IMG/VR virus record: IMGVR_UViG_3300033996_000055
Coordinates: 1-20,184 of that record
DNA: 20,184 nucleotides
Reading direction: 5' to 3' (one strand)
Source: a virus
Part shown: positions 5,916 through 13,679 of the stretch, in pieces
Position numbering within the stretch: position 1 is the first letter of the stretch
Layout: every line of letters starts with the position of its first letter
Position numbers and translations under genes: made by a program
The notes under the pieces: generated by a model
Told to the model about the DNA's origin: nothing
Database searches by the model: none
What the model saw: the letters and a program-made list of their open reading frames with translations, nothing else

Positions 5916-6100
5916 CAGACCGCCTTCTCATCGCCTTGGTGTGTGGCCTGATTGGCTGGAATGGGTTATTCCCTTCGCCACCCACGCCAGCATCACTGCG
6001 CGAGAAGATGATTGAGAGCCAGCACGCCAAGGTCTGCGAAAAGAAGAAGCTCAGAGCCAAGATCAAGAAACTATGTAGGAAATGGGGATATGACCGCTAA
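5912..6100 (+). CDS. Small membrane-anchored basic protein (62 aa)
   Basis: MTDRLLIALVCGLIGWNGLF forms one N-terminal membrane helix (about 4-20), then a short Pro-rich linker (PSPPTPAS) and a strongly basic tail (CEKKKLRAKIKKLCRKWGY). GGGGAAGAG upstream and an ATGA overlap with the zinc-ribbon gene support the start. With a helix and a positively charged cytoplasmic tail it could bind nucleic acid or acidic lipid at the inner membrane; this is inference. Family not recognised. Confidence 0.6.
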   Translation: MTDRLLIALVCGLIGWNGLFPSPPTPASLREKMIESQHAKVCEKKKLRAKIKKLCRKWGYDR

Positions 6101-6269
6101 GACAGCATTCAATTGGAACGATGGCACGCCATCCATCTTCAGCAAAGATGACTCACTGCGCAGGCACATTGCTGGCAAGAAGTCAGCCGCCACGCAACAG
6201 CAGAATCAAGGCATCGGCAAGAAGAAGCCGATTCTGGTTTACGCATTAGCTAAGGCAGCCAAGAAGTGA
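6090..6269 (+). CDS. Small basic protein of unknown function (59 aa)
   Basis: Starts at the ATG at 6090, 11 bases before the end of the previous gene, with GGAAATGGGG as ribosome site. The protein is hydrophilic: MTAKTAFNWNDGTPSIFSKD, then a Lys/Gln-rich middle (GKKSAATQQQNQGIGKKK) and a helical LVYALAKAAKK end. A longer reading from 6012 in this frame is not needed. No family recognised. The 4-base overlap with the following GTG-started gene suggests coupling. Confidence 0.58.
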   Translation: MTAKTAFNWNDGTPSIFSKDDSLRRHIAGKKSAATQQQNQGIGKKKPILVYALAKAAKK

Positions 6270-6436
6270 TTGAGCCAGTGCGCACCTTCTATGGCCGCAC
6301 CAAGGGTCTGCACAGCGAGAGAGAGACTGTCGTGGTGCAGCAAACTTGGTGGCGGTGCACTGAGTGCAACAAGTACTTCCAGCGTAAAGATGAGGCTGAT
6401 AGGCACGCCAGACGCGAGCACAGCGACACCAAATGA
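6266..6436 (+). CDS. C2H2 zinc-finger mini-protein
   Basis: A 56-residue protein read from a GTG at 6266 (no in-frame ATG is available), overlapping its neighbours by 4 bases on each side. The C-terminal half is a textbook C2H2 finger: WRCTECNKYFQRKDEADRH followed by ARREH, i.e. C31-x2-C34-x12-H47-x4-H52, with aromatic and hydrophobic core residues in place. The N-terminal 28 residues are basic and unassigned. Classical C2H2 fingers are rare in bacteria but known in Ros/MucR proteins and small phage proteins. DNA or RNA binding is likely; the target is unknown. Confidence 0.72.
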   Translation: MIEPVRTFYGRTKGLHSERETVVVQQTWWRCTECNKYFQRKDEADRHARREHSDTK

Positions 6437-6801
6437 AGTCAGTGCGCCTGCCCCGCATCGTTGACCTGCTGACGCGTCAGAGCTTGACTGCGCATGAGCT
6501 GGCGGCCATGACTTACTGCACCCAGCGGTCTGCTCAGATACTTGTTGCCAAGCTGCGCAGATCTGGCCTGATATACGTCACAGAGTGGCGCAGGGTTGGC
6601 ACTGTATGGGTGGCGGTGTACGCCTACGGCATCGGCTCTGACGCGACAAGGCCAAAGCCTTTGACGGCCAAGGAGAGGCTTGAGAAGTGGAGAGCCAAAG
6701 AGTCCCTCGATGACCATGCCTTCAGGATGGCGCGGGAGAGGGCCAAGAAGTGGAAGATTAAACGCGACCCGCTGGTGGCTGCGTTGTTTGGAGAGAGATG
6801 A
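6433..6801 (+). CDS. Winged-helix DNA-binding protein (122 aa)
   Basis: Residues 5-65 form a winged helix: LPRIVDLLTRQSLTAHELA, a turn, TQRSAQILVAKLRRSGLIYV as recognition helix, then the hairpin EWRRVGTVWVAVYAYG. This is the usual arrangement of small phage and archaeal MarR/ArsR-like regulators. A basic C-terminal tail (about 75-122: KERLEKWRAKESLDD, then RMARERAKKWKIKRD) is helical and could contact nucleic acid or a partner. ATGA overlaps link it to both neighbours. It lies at the distal end of the early block, possibly regulating the shift away from early expression; this is inference. Confidence 0.75.
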   Translation: MKSVRLPRIVDLLTRQSLTAHELAAMTYCTQRSAQILVAKLRRSGLIYVTEWRRVGTVWVAVYAYGIGSDATRPKPLTAKERLEKWRAKESLDDHAFRMARERAKKWKIKRDPLVAALFGER

Positions 6802-6977
6802 TGAAATTAATTATTGAGATTGGGCAAGGCCAAGACCCTGACATTGATGTCGCTGGGTCTGATGAATTTTTTGCTTTGACTGAATTAGAGCAAACAGAAT
6901 TAATTGACCAAATAAAAAATGCGCTTGATCAATATGCAACAAGAATTAATCTTGCATCATCTTTTTCAGCCTCTTGA
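6798..6977 (+). CDS. Small acidic AT-rich gene at the convergent junction (59 aa)
   Basis: MMKLIIEIGQGQDPDIDVAG... is an acidic 59-residue protein. GAGAGAG precedes the ATG pair at 6798/6801, which overlaps the previous stop. Its base composition is clearly more AT-rich than the genes before it. Its last 32 bases overlap, tail to tail, the 3' end of the opposing virion gene. Family not recognised. Beta-strand then helix (LTELEQTELIDQIKNALDQYA) is predicted by eye. Confidence 0.6.
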   Translation: MMKLIIEIGQGQDPDIDVAGSDEFFALTELEQTELIDQIKNALDQYATRINLASSFSAS

Positions 6978-8436
6978 TTGTCTTGGCGTCAAGAAATAAA
7001 GAAGTGCCAGACTCTCCAGAGCTTAATGCACCCATAGTCAATTGGTCTAGATCCAGTTTTTTACCTGCCGCAAGTTGGCTGGCAACTTTAGGCGCAGCCT
7101 TTGTTTGCTCATATATCTGTTGATATTTATCACCAAATACATCCTTAACTGGAGCCGACTTCAATGTGCCCTTGTACACGCCAGGCATCCCATGCGAATA
7201 GGTACTGTGAGCGCCACTTAGCAAACCAATCTCAGGCATTGCTTCATAGAAAGTTTCGCCAAGACTATATTTAGGAATGTCAGCAAGGTTTGGATCAAGC
7301 AGTGATCGTCTCAAGTCTGGATAGTTGTATCCAAACGCTTTTTCGCCGTATACAGAACCCATTTTTTCTGTGAATAATTTGCGCAAATCCCCAGCACTTC
7401 CTTTTGTTAAGCCAGCGCCAGTAAATAGTTGATCGCGCAATGACTTATCTCGCAACCCAACAAACTCAGAAAATTTACCTTTTTCACCTTTGACGGTTGC
7501 CTCTCTGATTCGTTTATTTAATTCATCAACGACATCTTTCTTAGCGCCAACAGTTTCATATAAAGATAACAACGCATCAGTTGGCATTGTTGAAAAATCT
7601 TCAGCGCCATAAGCCATCGTGTGTGGAGCAACAAGCACTTTCTCTCGTCCACCAAGATTTTTGTTTTCTTCAAGCGCTTTAAATACGCGATTGTTTTGTC
7701 TTTGCGCAGCACTCAGCATTGACGCATAGGCTCTTAAGTCTTGAATGTTCTTTATATCCCTTGGGAATGCAAAGCCGCCTTCAGTAATTATTGGTCGATT
7801 CAAAGTAATATCACTGAACTCGGTTACTTTTTCTCCTCTGCTTGTGATGTCTGATGGGAAAGTCAGAAGACTATAGCCCTCATAATCTTCAAGATTGAAT
7901 GGGCTTCTTGGCGCGAGGTTGCCAACATATTGAGTTTTATATCTAGTTCCAACTAATGGATTTGGATTTTTTGGTGTAACTGGCAGATATATATTGCTTG
8001 TCGTACCCTGCGCCAAATCACTCAGCAGTCCAGCACCAACGCCACCCTTCTTCATGGTGCGTTCAACCATTGGCGCGACTTTGCGTTCAGCGGCTCTGCC
8101 AGCGCGTTCAGCTTGTGCGGCATAAGCCTGCCGAGGGATTGATGCCAGCATCCCTACTTCAGGAATAACTGGCGGCAGCTTGCTCTCTTCAAGCAGGCCG
8201 CCAATGCTTTGAAGCATCTCAGGCGCGACATTGCCGCGAGGCTGGTAGGTGTACTGCTCCATGAACTTGCGAGCCTCTTCCTCGGCAATCCTGTTAGCTT
8301 CTCGCGTGCCTAGCTTGCCGCTGGTGGCGCCCTTGTACACGCCGTACGGCATACCCAACAAGCCAGCCGCTGCGCCACTACCAAGTGTGGCGCCAGTCTC
8401 GCCAAGGCCCATCAAGTAGTCAAGGTAATCTGCCAT
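6946..8436 (-). CDS. Virion-associated protein with polyvalent-protein-like domain (496 aa)
   Basis: Last gene of the leftward virion operon. The N-terminal ~130 residues are Gly/Ala-rich with an amphipathic stretch (TGATLGSGAAAGLLGMPYGV), like other ejected internal proteins. From about residue 150 the sequence changes: ITLNRPIITEGGFAFPRD, YASMLSAAQRQNNRVFKAL and LVAPHTMAYGAEDFSTM follow the order I recall from domains found in large phage and plasmid polyvalent proteins, which enter the host with DNA. No catalytic residues can be named. The DNA of the second part is much more AT-rich (hand counts: 21 of 60 GC at 7501-7560, 37 of 60 at 8281-8340), suggesting a swapped module. Starts 9 bases after the 636-residue gene. 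Confidence 0.7.
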   Translation of the reverse strand: MADYLDYLMGLGETGATLGSGAAAGLLGMPYGVYKGATSGKLGTREANRIAEEEARKFMEQYTYQPRGNVAPEMLQSIGGLLEESKLPPVIPEVGMLASIPRQAYAAQAERAGRAAERKVAPMVERTMKKGGVGAGLLSDLAQGTTSNIYLPVTPKNPNPLVGTRYKTQYVGNLAPRSPFNLEDYEGYSLLTFPSDITSRGEKVTEFSDITLNRPIITEGGFAFPRDIKNIQDLRAYASMLSAAQRQNNRVFKALEENKNLGGREKVLVAPHTMAYGAEDFSTMPTDALLSLYETVGAKKDVVDELNKRIREATVKGEKGKFSEFVGLRDKSLRDQLFTGAGLTKGSAGDLRKLFTEKMGSVYGEKAFGYNYPDLRRSLLDPNLADIPKYSLGETFYEAMPEIGLLSGAHSTYSHGMPGVYKGTLKSAPVKDVFGDKYQQIYEQTKAAPKVASQLAAGKKLDLDQLTMGALSSGESGTSLFLDAKTIKRLKKMMQD

Positions 8437-8445
8437 TGTGTTATC

Positions 8446-10356
8446 TCAATCTAATGGAAATCTTAACTCTGGCGGCATCTCGTCAACGCCTTGTGCAGCG
8501 CCAATGGTAGTGCCAAATCCAAGCTGTTCAGCCTTCTGACGCAATGACTTAGCCAGCGGCTCAACCTTCATCATGTTGGCCTTGCTTATCAGTACAGAGG
8601 CCAGCTTGGGGTCCAACATAGACTCAACCAGCAACTGCTGAACTTGTTGATCTGGCAGCTTGTAGAGCCAATCAAGAGGCCTTGTCATGGTGCGCAGTGT
8701 GGTGTTGTCGGCCATCGACTCAGAGAAGACACGGCCAATCAAATTACCCATGCTCATGTTTTGGAAAGTGTTGGAGCCTGGTGCTCTCACGCCTGGCGCT
8801 GTTGACGCCATGCCGCGATTGATCTCGTCAATGATGTTGTCCAAGCGCTTTTGCGCGGGGATAGACAGTTTCAGATCAAGATCTTTGGCCTTGGTAGCCA
8901 ACTGGCGGCGCAGGCTTCCAGCGGCCAGCACAGGCTCACCAGTCATCAGATTTGGCTGGCCTGTCGTGACCTTGCGCTCAATCTCTTGCAGCATCTTCAT
9001 CTGGTCAATGGGGCCAGACATCTTGGAAAATTTGTCCATGTAGGCTCTGAAGCCTGGCGCTGATGCGTCAATCACATCATCAACAGCCTTAATTACGTCC
9101 TTTAATTGCCCTTTTGCAAGGCGCAGGCTTGGGTTTTCTTGGTTGTATTTACCTTGAACTGCGTCAGCCAAGTCCTTGCGAACCTCATACAAAGACATTG
9201 GCGTTTTTCCCTTTGCCACGCGCTCAGTCGCCCACTTCATGGCGCTCTCAACGTCCATGCGCACGCCAACAGGGCTTGCCATGACGTTATCAATTGCCCT
9301 GTTCACCACCAAGTTGACGCCACTCTGGAACGTCACAGGGTCAACCGTGACGGCGGCAAAGGCCTCCTCACGCATTGGCCGTGTCACTTCAGTGCGCTTT
9401 GTTTCTGCCGCAGCCACAGAGCCAGGCTTGCCAGAGATTCTGCGGAATGCGTCCAACAAGGCCTGCTGATTTGCAGACAGTCTTGCGCCAAACAGGTTTG
9501 ACGGGTCAAAGGTTGCAGACCGCAGTGAAGTCTCCAAACCAGCCAAGCCAGGATCAAATGCCGTGGCGGCTGTAGTTGGGCGCACACCAGGCACAAGTGG
9601 CTCGGCCTGCGCCAAACGTGAAGCCGCCAAGTTAGGCTCTGTTGCCAGCTTGCGCAATACGTTACCGACAATCACCTCACGGCCAGCCTGAGTGAACGGC
9701 TGAACCACGGTTGCGGGTGCGGCAATGGCGCGTTGTGTGATTGGCAGCTTTGGACCGCCAGGCGCAACCATACCGGCCAGCAATGCACCGCCCATCTGCG
9801 CGGATGGCCCTGCACCGCCTTCACGCAACATGCCGCCAGCGGCGGTGGCCGCAGTGGCAGCCGAAGCCTGCGCCTGTGGGTTGGTCGCAATCATCTTCAA
9901 GAACTCTTGCGCTGTCTGCGATGTGGCCGCAGGCAGGGCACGCTGTGCCAAGTTGGCAGCGCCAGAAACGCCGTAGCCTGCTGTCGCCATGTCTTGCACC
10001 ACACGCTCTGTGGCTGTGGCTGGCTCTGGGAATCCCATGGCCGTCAGTGTCCGAGGCATTGCCTGAGACATTGTCGGCACGTTAGTACCTGCGGCCAAGT
10101 TGAAGAAGTTGACGGCAGGATCGACCACCAGAGGCAACATGCCGCCAGCAGACATCACGGCCTGCGCCATTGGACGTGTTGCCAAACCCATTTGACGGCC
10201 AAGCTGATCAGTCATGCTTGGGCCTTGTGGCGCCACTTCAGGCGCTGCTTGAGGTATTGGCGGCAACTTCCTTAAAGCCGCAGCCATCTCCTCCTTGGAC
10301 ATCCCATCAGGAAATGTGACAGGGCCATAACCAATTACATTGACTGTTTGTGGCAT
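8446..10356 (-). CDS. Large internal/ejection-type virion protein (636 aa)
   Basis: A 636-residue protein. It begins MPQTVNVIGYGPVTFPDGMSKEEM, a short beta-then-helix opening seen in many phage internal proteins, followed by a Pro/Ala linker and several small-residue hydrophobic segments between about 65 and 215 (for example AQAVMSAGGMLPLVVDPAVNFFNLAAG). From about 270 to the end it is helical and mixed-charge (EVRKDLADAVQGKY, DVIKAVDDVIDASAPGFRAY). Membrane-compatible segments plus long helices fit a protein that leaves the capsid with DNA and helps cross the envelope. No lytic transglycosylase motif was seen. Spacing to both neighbours is 9 bases. Confidence 0.68.
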   Translation of the reverse strand: MPQTVNVIGYGPVTFPDGMSKEEMAAALRKLPPIPQAAPEVAPQGPSMTDQLGRQMGLATRPMAQAVMSAGGMLPLVVDPAVNFFNLAAGTNVPTMSQAMPRTLTAMGFPEPATATERVVQDMATAGYGVSGAANLAQRALPAATSQTAQEFLKMIATNPQAQASAATAATAAGGMLREGGAGPSAQMGGALLAGMVAPGGPKLPITQRAIAAPATVVQPFTQAGREVIVGNVLRKLATEPNLAASRLAQAEPLVPGVRPTTAATAFDPGLAGLETSLRSATFDPSNLFGARLSANQQALLDAFRRISGKPGSVAAAETKRTEVTRPMREEAFAAVTVDPVTFQSGVNLVVNRAIDNVMASPVGVRMDVESAMKWATERVAKGKTPMSLYEVRKDLADAVQGKYNQENPSLRLAKGQLKDVIKAVDDVIDASAPGFRAYMDKFSKMSGPIDQMKMLQEIERKVTTGQPNLMTGEPVLAAGSLRRQLATKAKDLDLKLSIPAQKRLDNIIDEINRGMASTAPGVRAPGSNTFQNMSMGNLIGRVFSESMADNTTLRTMTRPLDWLYKLPDQQVQQLLVESMLDPKLASVLISKANMMKVEPLAKSLRQKAEQLGFGTTIGAAQGVDEMPPELRFPLD

Positions 10357-10365
10357 CTCAGAACC

Positions 10366-11811
10366 TCATTCCCATTGTTGTGTTGCAGGATTCCAGTTCA
10401 GACCGCCACTTGGCGTGTAAGACCTGCCAGCAGATTTCTTCATGGCCTCAGTGGCGATTCGACGTGCCTCTGCTTTTTGTTTGATGTTGGCTGGCGTGTC
10501 ATTTATTTGCGGGAAGTAGGTGCGATATTCCTGCGCCATCTCATCAACACCAATGGCAGCGCCAGACTCTTTGCGCAGCTTGGCGCGAATCCACGCCTGC
10601 GCTGCTTGTTCATATTGTTGAGTGGCTTCGGGTTGCACAAGTCTCTTCGTAACATCACCGATAAAAGGAACTGATCCTGCAATTCCACTGCCAGCGCCTG
10701 GCTGAGATCCAGCAGGCAATGCCTTAATGATGGCCTCTGAGTTTTCCATCTGATTGGCAAAGCCTGCGGCATTTGCCTCTCCCTCTGTTGGCTTTGGCGG
10801 CGCCTTGCCTTTGAGAGGAACACCGCCAGGGCCAGCCACAGGGATTGCCGGCAAGCCTGGGACCTTGGGCACATAGAACACGCCATCTTCGTTTTCCATG
10901 CGCTCAAACTGGCCGCGCTGTAATTCTTGCTTGGAAATGTTCAATCTGCGAGCTTCCATACCAAGGCGCTGGCGCTCCATCTTCAGGCGCTCAACATCCA
11001 ATCCAAAACGATCTGCGTCCATCTTCAGTCGCTGCTGCTCGGCTGGCGTGATGCCTGTGCCATAGACTTCGCCGCCCTTCAAGGCGTTCTTGTCAATCGC
11101 CATGACTCGGCCATCAACATTCTGCAACACCACTTCGCGTTTGGGGCCAAAGCCTTCCAGCGTCTTGATCTTGCCGCCTTTGAACTGCTGAACCATCACA
11201 GGCTTGCCGTCAGAGCCAGTCACCTCAAAGGGCTGGCCTGTGACTTCCTCGCGGGGCTTGATTGACATCGCCATCTTTTGGTAGGCTTCGGCCTTTCCAG
11301 GATCTGAGGCGGCATATAACTGAGCCGCTCTCATGAACTGCTCATAGCGCATGTCTTCAGGAGACACTGCGGCGGCCTCTGGCATTTGACCAATCATGGC
11401 GGCGCGTTCAGCAGTAGGACCAACCTGACCGCCAGGCGCGGCCAAGGCTTGCTGTGGCGTCATAGGCATACCAGCCGTAGGCGCTTGCGCACCAAAGATC
11501 TCCTCAAGCCTGCGGCGCTGTTCTTGCGCCATCTTGTACTCATCCATCTTCTGCTTGGTCAGCAGTTGATTGATGGCGCTTTGCTGTGCCTCTCCATAGC
11601 CCTTGGAGCCAGCCTGCAATGCGCCACCCAAAGCCTGACCAAAGCTGATGCGTTGCGTGCTTGGTCCACCAGCTTGGAGAAACGCGCCAGCAGCCTGAAG
11701 CAGTGCCTGACGCTGAATTGCTTCGCGCTGTGTTTCGTTCAGATACTCATTGAGGCCATTGTCACCACCGCCAAACAATAAGCCGCCAAGATCAAAAGAA
11801 TTTGTAGCCAT
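10366..11811 (-). CDS. Internal/ejection-type virion protein with coiled coil (481 aa)
   Basis: Begins MATNSFDLGGLLFGGGDNGL, then a helical Gln/Ala-rich region with ALLQAAGAFLQAGGPSTQRISFGQALGGAL (about 36-65), a form that recurs in short-tailed phages near the tail genes. A charged coiled-coil stretch follows (LTKQKMDEYKMAQEQRRRLEEIF), then a linker, a compact middle domain (EVTGSDGKPVMVQQFKGGKIK) and a second helical part with MDADRFGLDVERLKMERQRL. The last ~100 residues resemble an end domain with RKESGAAIGVDEMAQEYRTYFP. GAGGTAA precedes the start. Likely one of the ejected or head-interior proteins; the individual role cannot be told from sequence. Confidence 0.68.
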   Translation of the reverse strand: MATNSFDLGGLLFGGGDNGLNEYLNETQREAIQRQALLQAAGAFLQAGGPSTQRISFGQALGGALQAGSKGYGEAQQSAINQLLTKQKMDEYKMAQEQRRRLEEIFGAQAPTAGMPMTPQQALAAPGGQVGPTAERAAMIGQMPEAAAVSPEDMRYEQFMRAAQLYAASDPGKAEAYQKMAMSIKPREEVTGQPFEVTGSDGKPVMVQQFKGGKIKTLEGFGPKREVVLQNVDGRVMAIDKNALKGGEVYGTGITPAEQQRLKMDADRFGLDVERLKMERQRLGMEARRLNISKQELQRGQFERMENEDGVFYVPKVPGLPAIPVAGPGGVPLKGKAPPKPTEGEANAAGFANQMENSEAIIKALPAGSQPGAGSGIAGSVPFIGDVTKRLVQPEATQQYEQAAQAWIRAKLRKESGAAIGVDEMAQEYRTYFPQINDTPANIKQKAEARRIATEAMKKSAGRSYTPSGGLNWNPATQQWE

Positions 11812-11819
11812 GATTTACC

Positions 11820-12512
11820 TCAAAGAAGTCCGAATGCTTTTGCAATCGTTGCATATCCAGCAATATTAGATACAGGATTTTGATAAAGAGGCTGGCTTGT
11901 AGTGCCACCCAAATTGGCTGGCGTCAAACCTAACGCGCCTTGCGCAATCTGAAGTTTCTGCAAATCCAAATTGCGAGCAGCATCCAACTGTTGTTGTTGC
12001 AACTGCTGACGCGCACTGCCAAGGCCAAGCACTGTTTGAGCACCTTGCAGCCCCATCTGACGTGCGGCTTGAGCCATTTGTGCAGCTTGACCATAGCCTT
12101 GCTGGCGCATCTGAGCCGCAGTCTTGGCGGCTTGCGCCAATGCGCCTTGATCTGTCAGAGACTGCTGGACGCCGTAGCGTGAACCGCCAAATGCTTTGGC
12201 GGCAGTAGCTTGCTGCGCGTTTTGAATGCCAGCCATTTGACGTGATTGCTCAATGTCGCCCAATGTTCCTTGGATGACCTGCTGCTCATAAGGATTCATG
12301 AACTCTTGAATGCTGGCCTGATTGAATGGCGTCAAGCCGATATTTGTCAGAGCCTCTTCGCCACGCTGATACAGAGGATTGAATCCAGCAAACTGCTGTA
12401 CTGGCAACGCGCCAGCAACACTGCGAGCCTGCTCCAGATTCTTGAAATACTCTTCCTTGATCTGTGGATCAATGCTTGTTGTGACTTTTTGTGTGCCGCC
12501 GCCTTTTGACAT
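11820..12512 (-). CDS. Gln/Ala-rich virion protein with AFGGSR motif (230 aa)
   Basis: The start at 12512 has AAGGGGAAAG before it and leaves a 10-base gap to the previous gene; a start at 12545 would run into that gene. Residues about 63-110 contain MNPYEQQVIQGTLGDIEQSR and AAKAFGGSRYGVQQSLTDQ, a conserved phage virion block. A long helix rich in Gln and Ala (AAQMRQQGYGQAAQMAQAAR ... QQLQQQQLDAARNLDLQKLQ) follows, ending with a small hydrophobic segment. Size and order match the smallest member of podovirus ejection sets (T7 gp14-like in position, not by detectable sequence). It probably lines the injection channel; inference. Confidence 0.68.
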   Translation of the reverse strand: MSKGGGTQKVTTSIDPQIKEEYFKNLEQARSVAGALPVQQFAGFNPLYQRGEEALTNIGLTPFNQASIQEFMNPYEQQVIQGTLGDIEQSRQMAGIQNAQQATAAKAFGGSRYGVQQSLTDQGALAQAAKTAAQMRQQGYGQAAQMAQAARQMGLQGAQTVLGLGSARQQLQQQQLDAARNLDLQKLQIAQGALGLTPANLGGTTSQPLYQNPVSNIAGYATIAKAFGLL

Positions 12513-12522
12513 GTCTTTCCCC

Positions 12523-13677
12523 TTAAACCGTTTCGCCGTTTTCACGAATGAATTTTGTATCAGTTCCCAAGGTGTTGAACACCCTCATCCAGAACTTCTC
12601 AACTGGCTTGAATAACCAGCCATGCTTGTTTTCACCATAGTGGTACTTGCCGTATGACACCAATGGGTCTGCAAATGTCTTTGCCACCAAGAATTTGAAT
12701 AATCGAGATTCACGCATCAATGGGACAAAGACTTCGGCCAGCTTGTAATAGCCACGGCGATTCTTGTCGGTCATCTTTTCATCACGGTATCTGCGCACCA
12801 CGGCATCCATCGTGCCGTCACCGTAGCGAGCTTCCAGCATGATGAAGCAGCATCCACCGCCGCCTCCACCACCGCCACCACCGCCACCAGATGCAGTGCC
12901 GCCTACCCCAGCAGTACCTCCTGCACCAGTTGCAAAACCACCGCCACTACTTGCGCCAAGACCTGGAGCGCCTGGGCCTCCACCGCCGCCGCCAGATGAT
13001 CCACCACGACCGCCGCTTGCGGCAGCCGCCGCTTGTCCACCCATCGCAGAACTTACAGCATTGCCAGGTGTAGTTGATGCCATGCCTGGGCCGCTAATGC
13101 CAGACAGGCCAAGCAGGCCGCTGTTGCTGATCACGCCATAACTTGGAGCTGTGACGCCATCACCATCTGCCACAGCCTCACCTTCGCCAACAGTGACAAC
13201 GCCTGCCTTTTCACCGCCCAGCAAACCATCGCCCAAAGTGAATGGCAAGAACCCTTTATATCCCATCTTCTTGGCGGCCAAATCTGCCAATTGCAAAGGC
13301 ATTGGCGTCAGTAATTTGTTGATAAAGTCTGCGTTTTTCTTCTGGAACTGAGCCAATTCTGCTGGCGTCATGGCATCAAAGAATTGATCAATGCGCTGCT
13401 GCTCAGCTGCGCTTCTGCCGCCGCCACCAGCAGCGTTTAAGGCGTTCAGCTCGTCAACCATCTCCTCAACAGTGCGAGTCGCATATATGCCAGGCTTATA
13501 ACCGACAGCACTTCGAGGAGCGCCAGTTACATTGGCAGGCTCTGCCGCCATCTCTTGCATGATCTGCTGGTAGTAGTTGGTAGGCGTAGGCGCTTGACCC
13601 TGTCCAAGCAAACCAGTATTCCACTGTGCTGGTGGCAGATTACGCCATGCTTGACTCGGTAAATCTTCGTAGGCCAT
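12523..13677 (-). CDS. Gly-rich virion protein with CFI-box-like C-terminal domain (384 aa)
   Basis: The start at 13677 has AAGGA and lies 2 bases after the previous stop. Three parts are seen: a helical N-terminal half (to about 155) with EQQRIDQFFDAMTPAELAQF; a Gly/Ala/Ser-rich flexible region (about 185-275) ending in twelve consecutive glycines; then CCFIMLEARYGDGTMD followed by VVRRYRDEKM and a basic-aromatic tail. The last part resembles the CFI-box C-terminal domain known from secreted or surface bacterial proteins (CFIATAAYG, then LRxFRD) with the core CFI ... YG ... RYRD kept. In the virion it could be a membrane- or envelope-acting module on a flexible tether. Neighbours are ejection-type genes. 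Confidence 0.75.
   Translation of the reverse strand: MAYEDLPSQAWRNLPPAQWNTGLLGQGQAPTPTNYYQQIMQEMAAEPANVTGAPRSAVGYKPGIYATRTVEEMVDELNALNAAGGGGRSAAEQQRIDQFFDAMTPAELAQFQKKNADFINKLLTPMPLQLADLAAKKMGYKGFLPFTLGDGLLGGEKAGVVTVGEGEAVADGDGVTAPSYGVISNSGLLGLSGISGPGMASTTPGNAVSSAMGGQAAAAASGGRGGSSGGGGGGPGAPGLGASSGGGFATGAGGTAGVGGTASGGGGGGGGGGGGCCFIMLEARYGDGTMDAVVRRYRDEKMTDKNRRGYYKLAEVFVPLMRESRLFKFLVAKTFADPLVSYGKYHYGENKHGWLFKPVEKFWMRVFNTLGTDTKFIRENGETV
12853..12888. repeat. GGN trinucleotide tract encoding twelve glycines
   Basis: Twelve consecutive glycine codons of mixed third base (GGT, GGC, GGA) directly before the CysCysPheIle block of the virion protein. Codon mixing means that the protein run is selected and is not a pure DNA slippage tract, although further CCN/GGN-rich stretches lie nearby (about 12940-13015). 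Confidence 0.85.
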
Positions 13678-13679
13678 GA

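Noticed and set aside
6909-6940. TTGATCAA palindrome followed by T-rich sequence on the minus strand as a terminator of the virion operon
   Set aside because: The stem is AT-rich and only four pairs long with no proper loop, and the T-tract is displaced by GCGCA; too weak to call.
9725-10275. Several long plus-strand frames opposite the 636-residue virion gene
   Set aside because: Composition shadows of an Ala/Pro-rich gene; the products are full of Cys, His and Trp with no domain pattern.
12839-13141. Plus-strand frame rich in polyproline
   Set aside because: It is the complement of the glycine-rich part of the virion protein; GGN codons read as CCN on the other strand.
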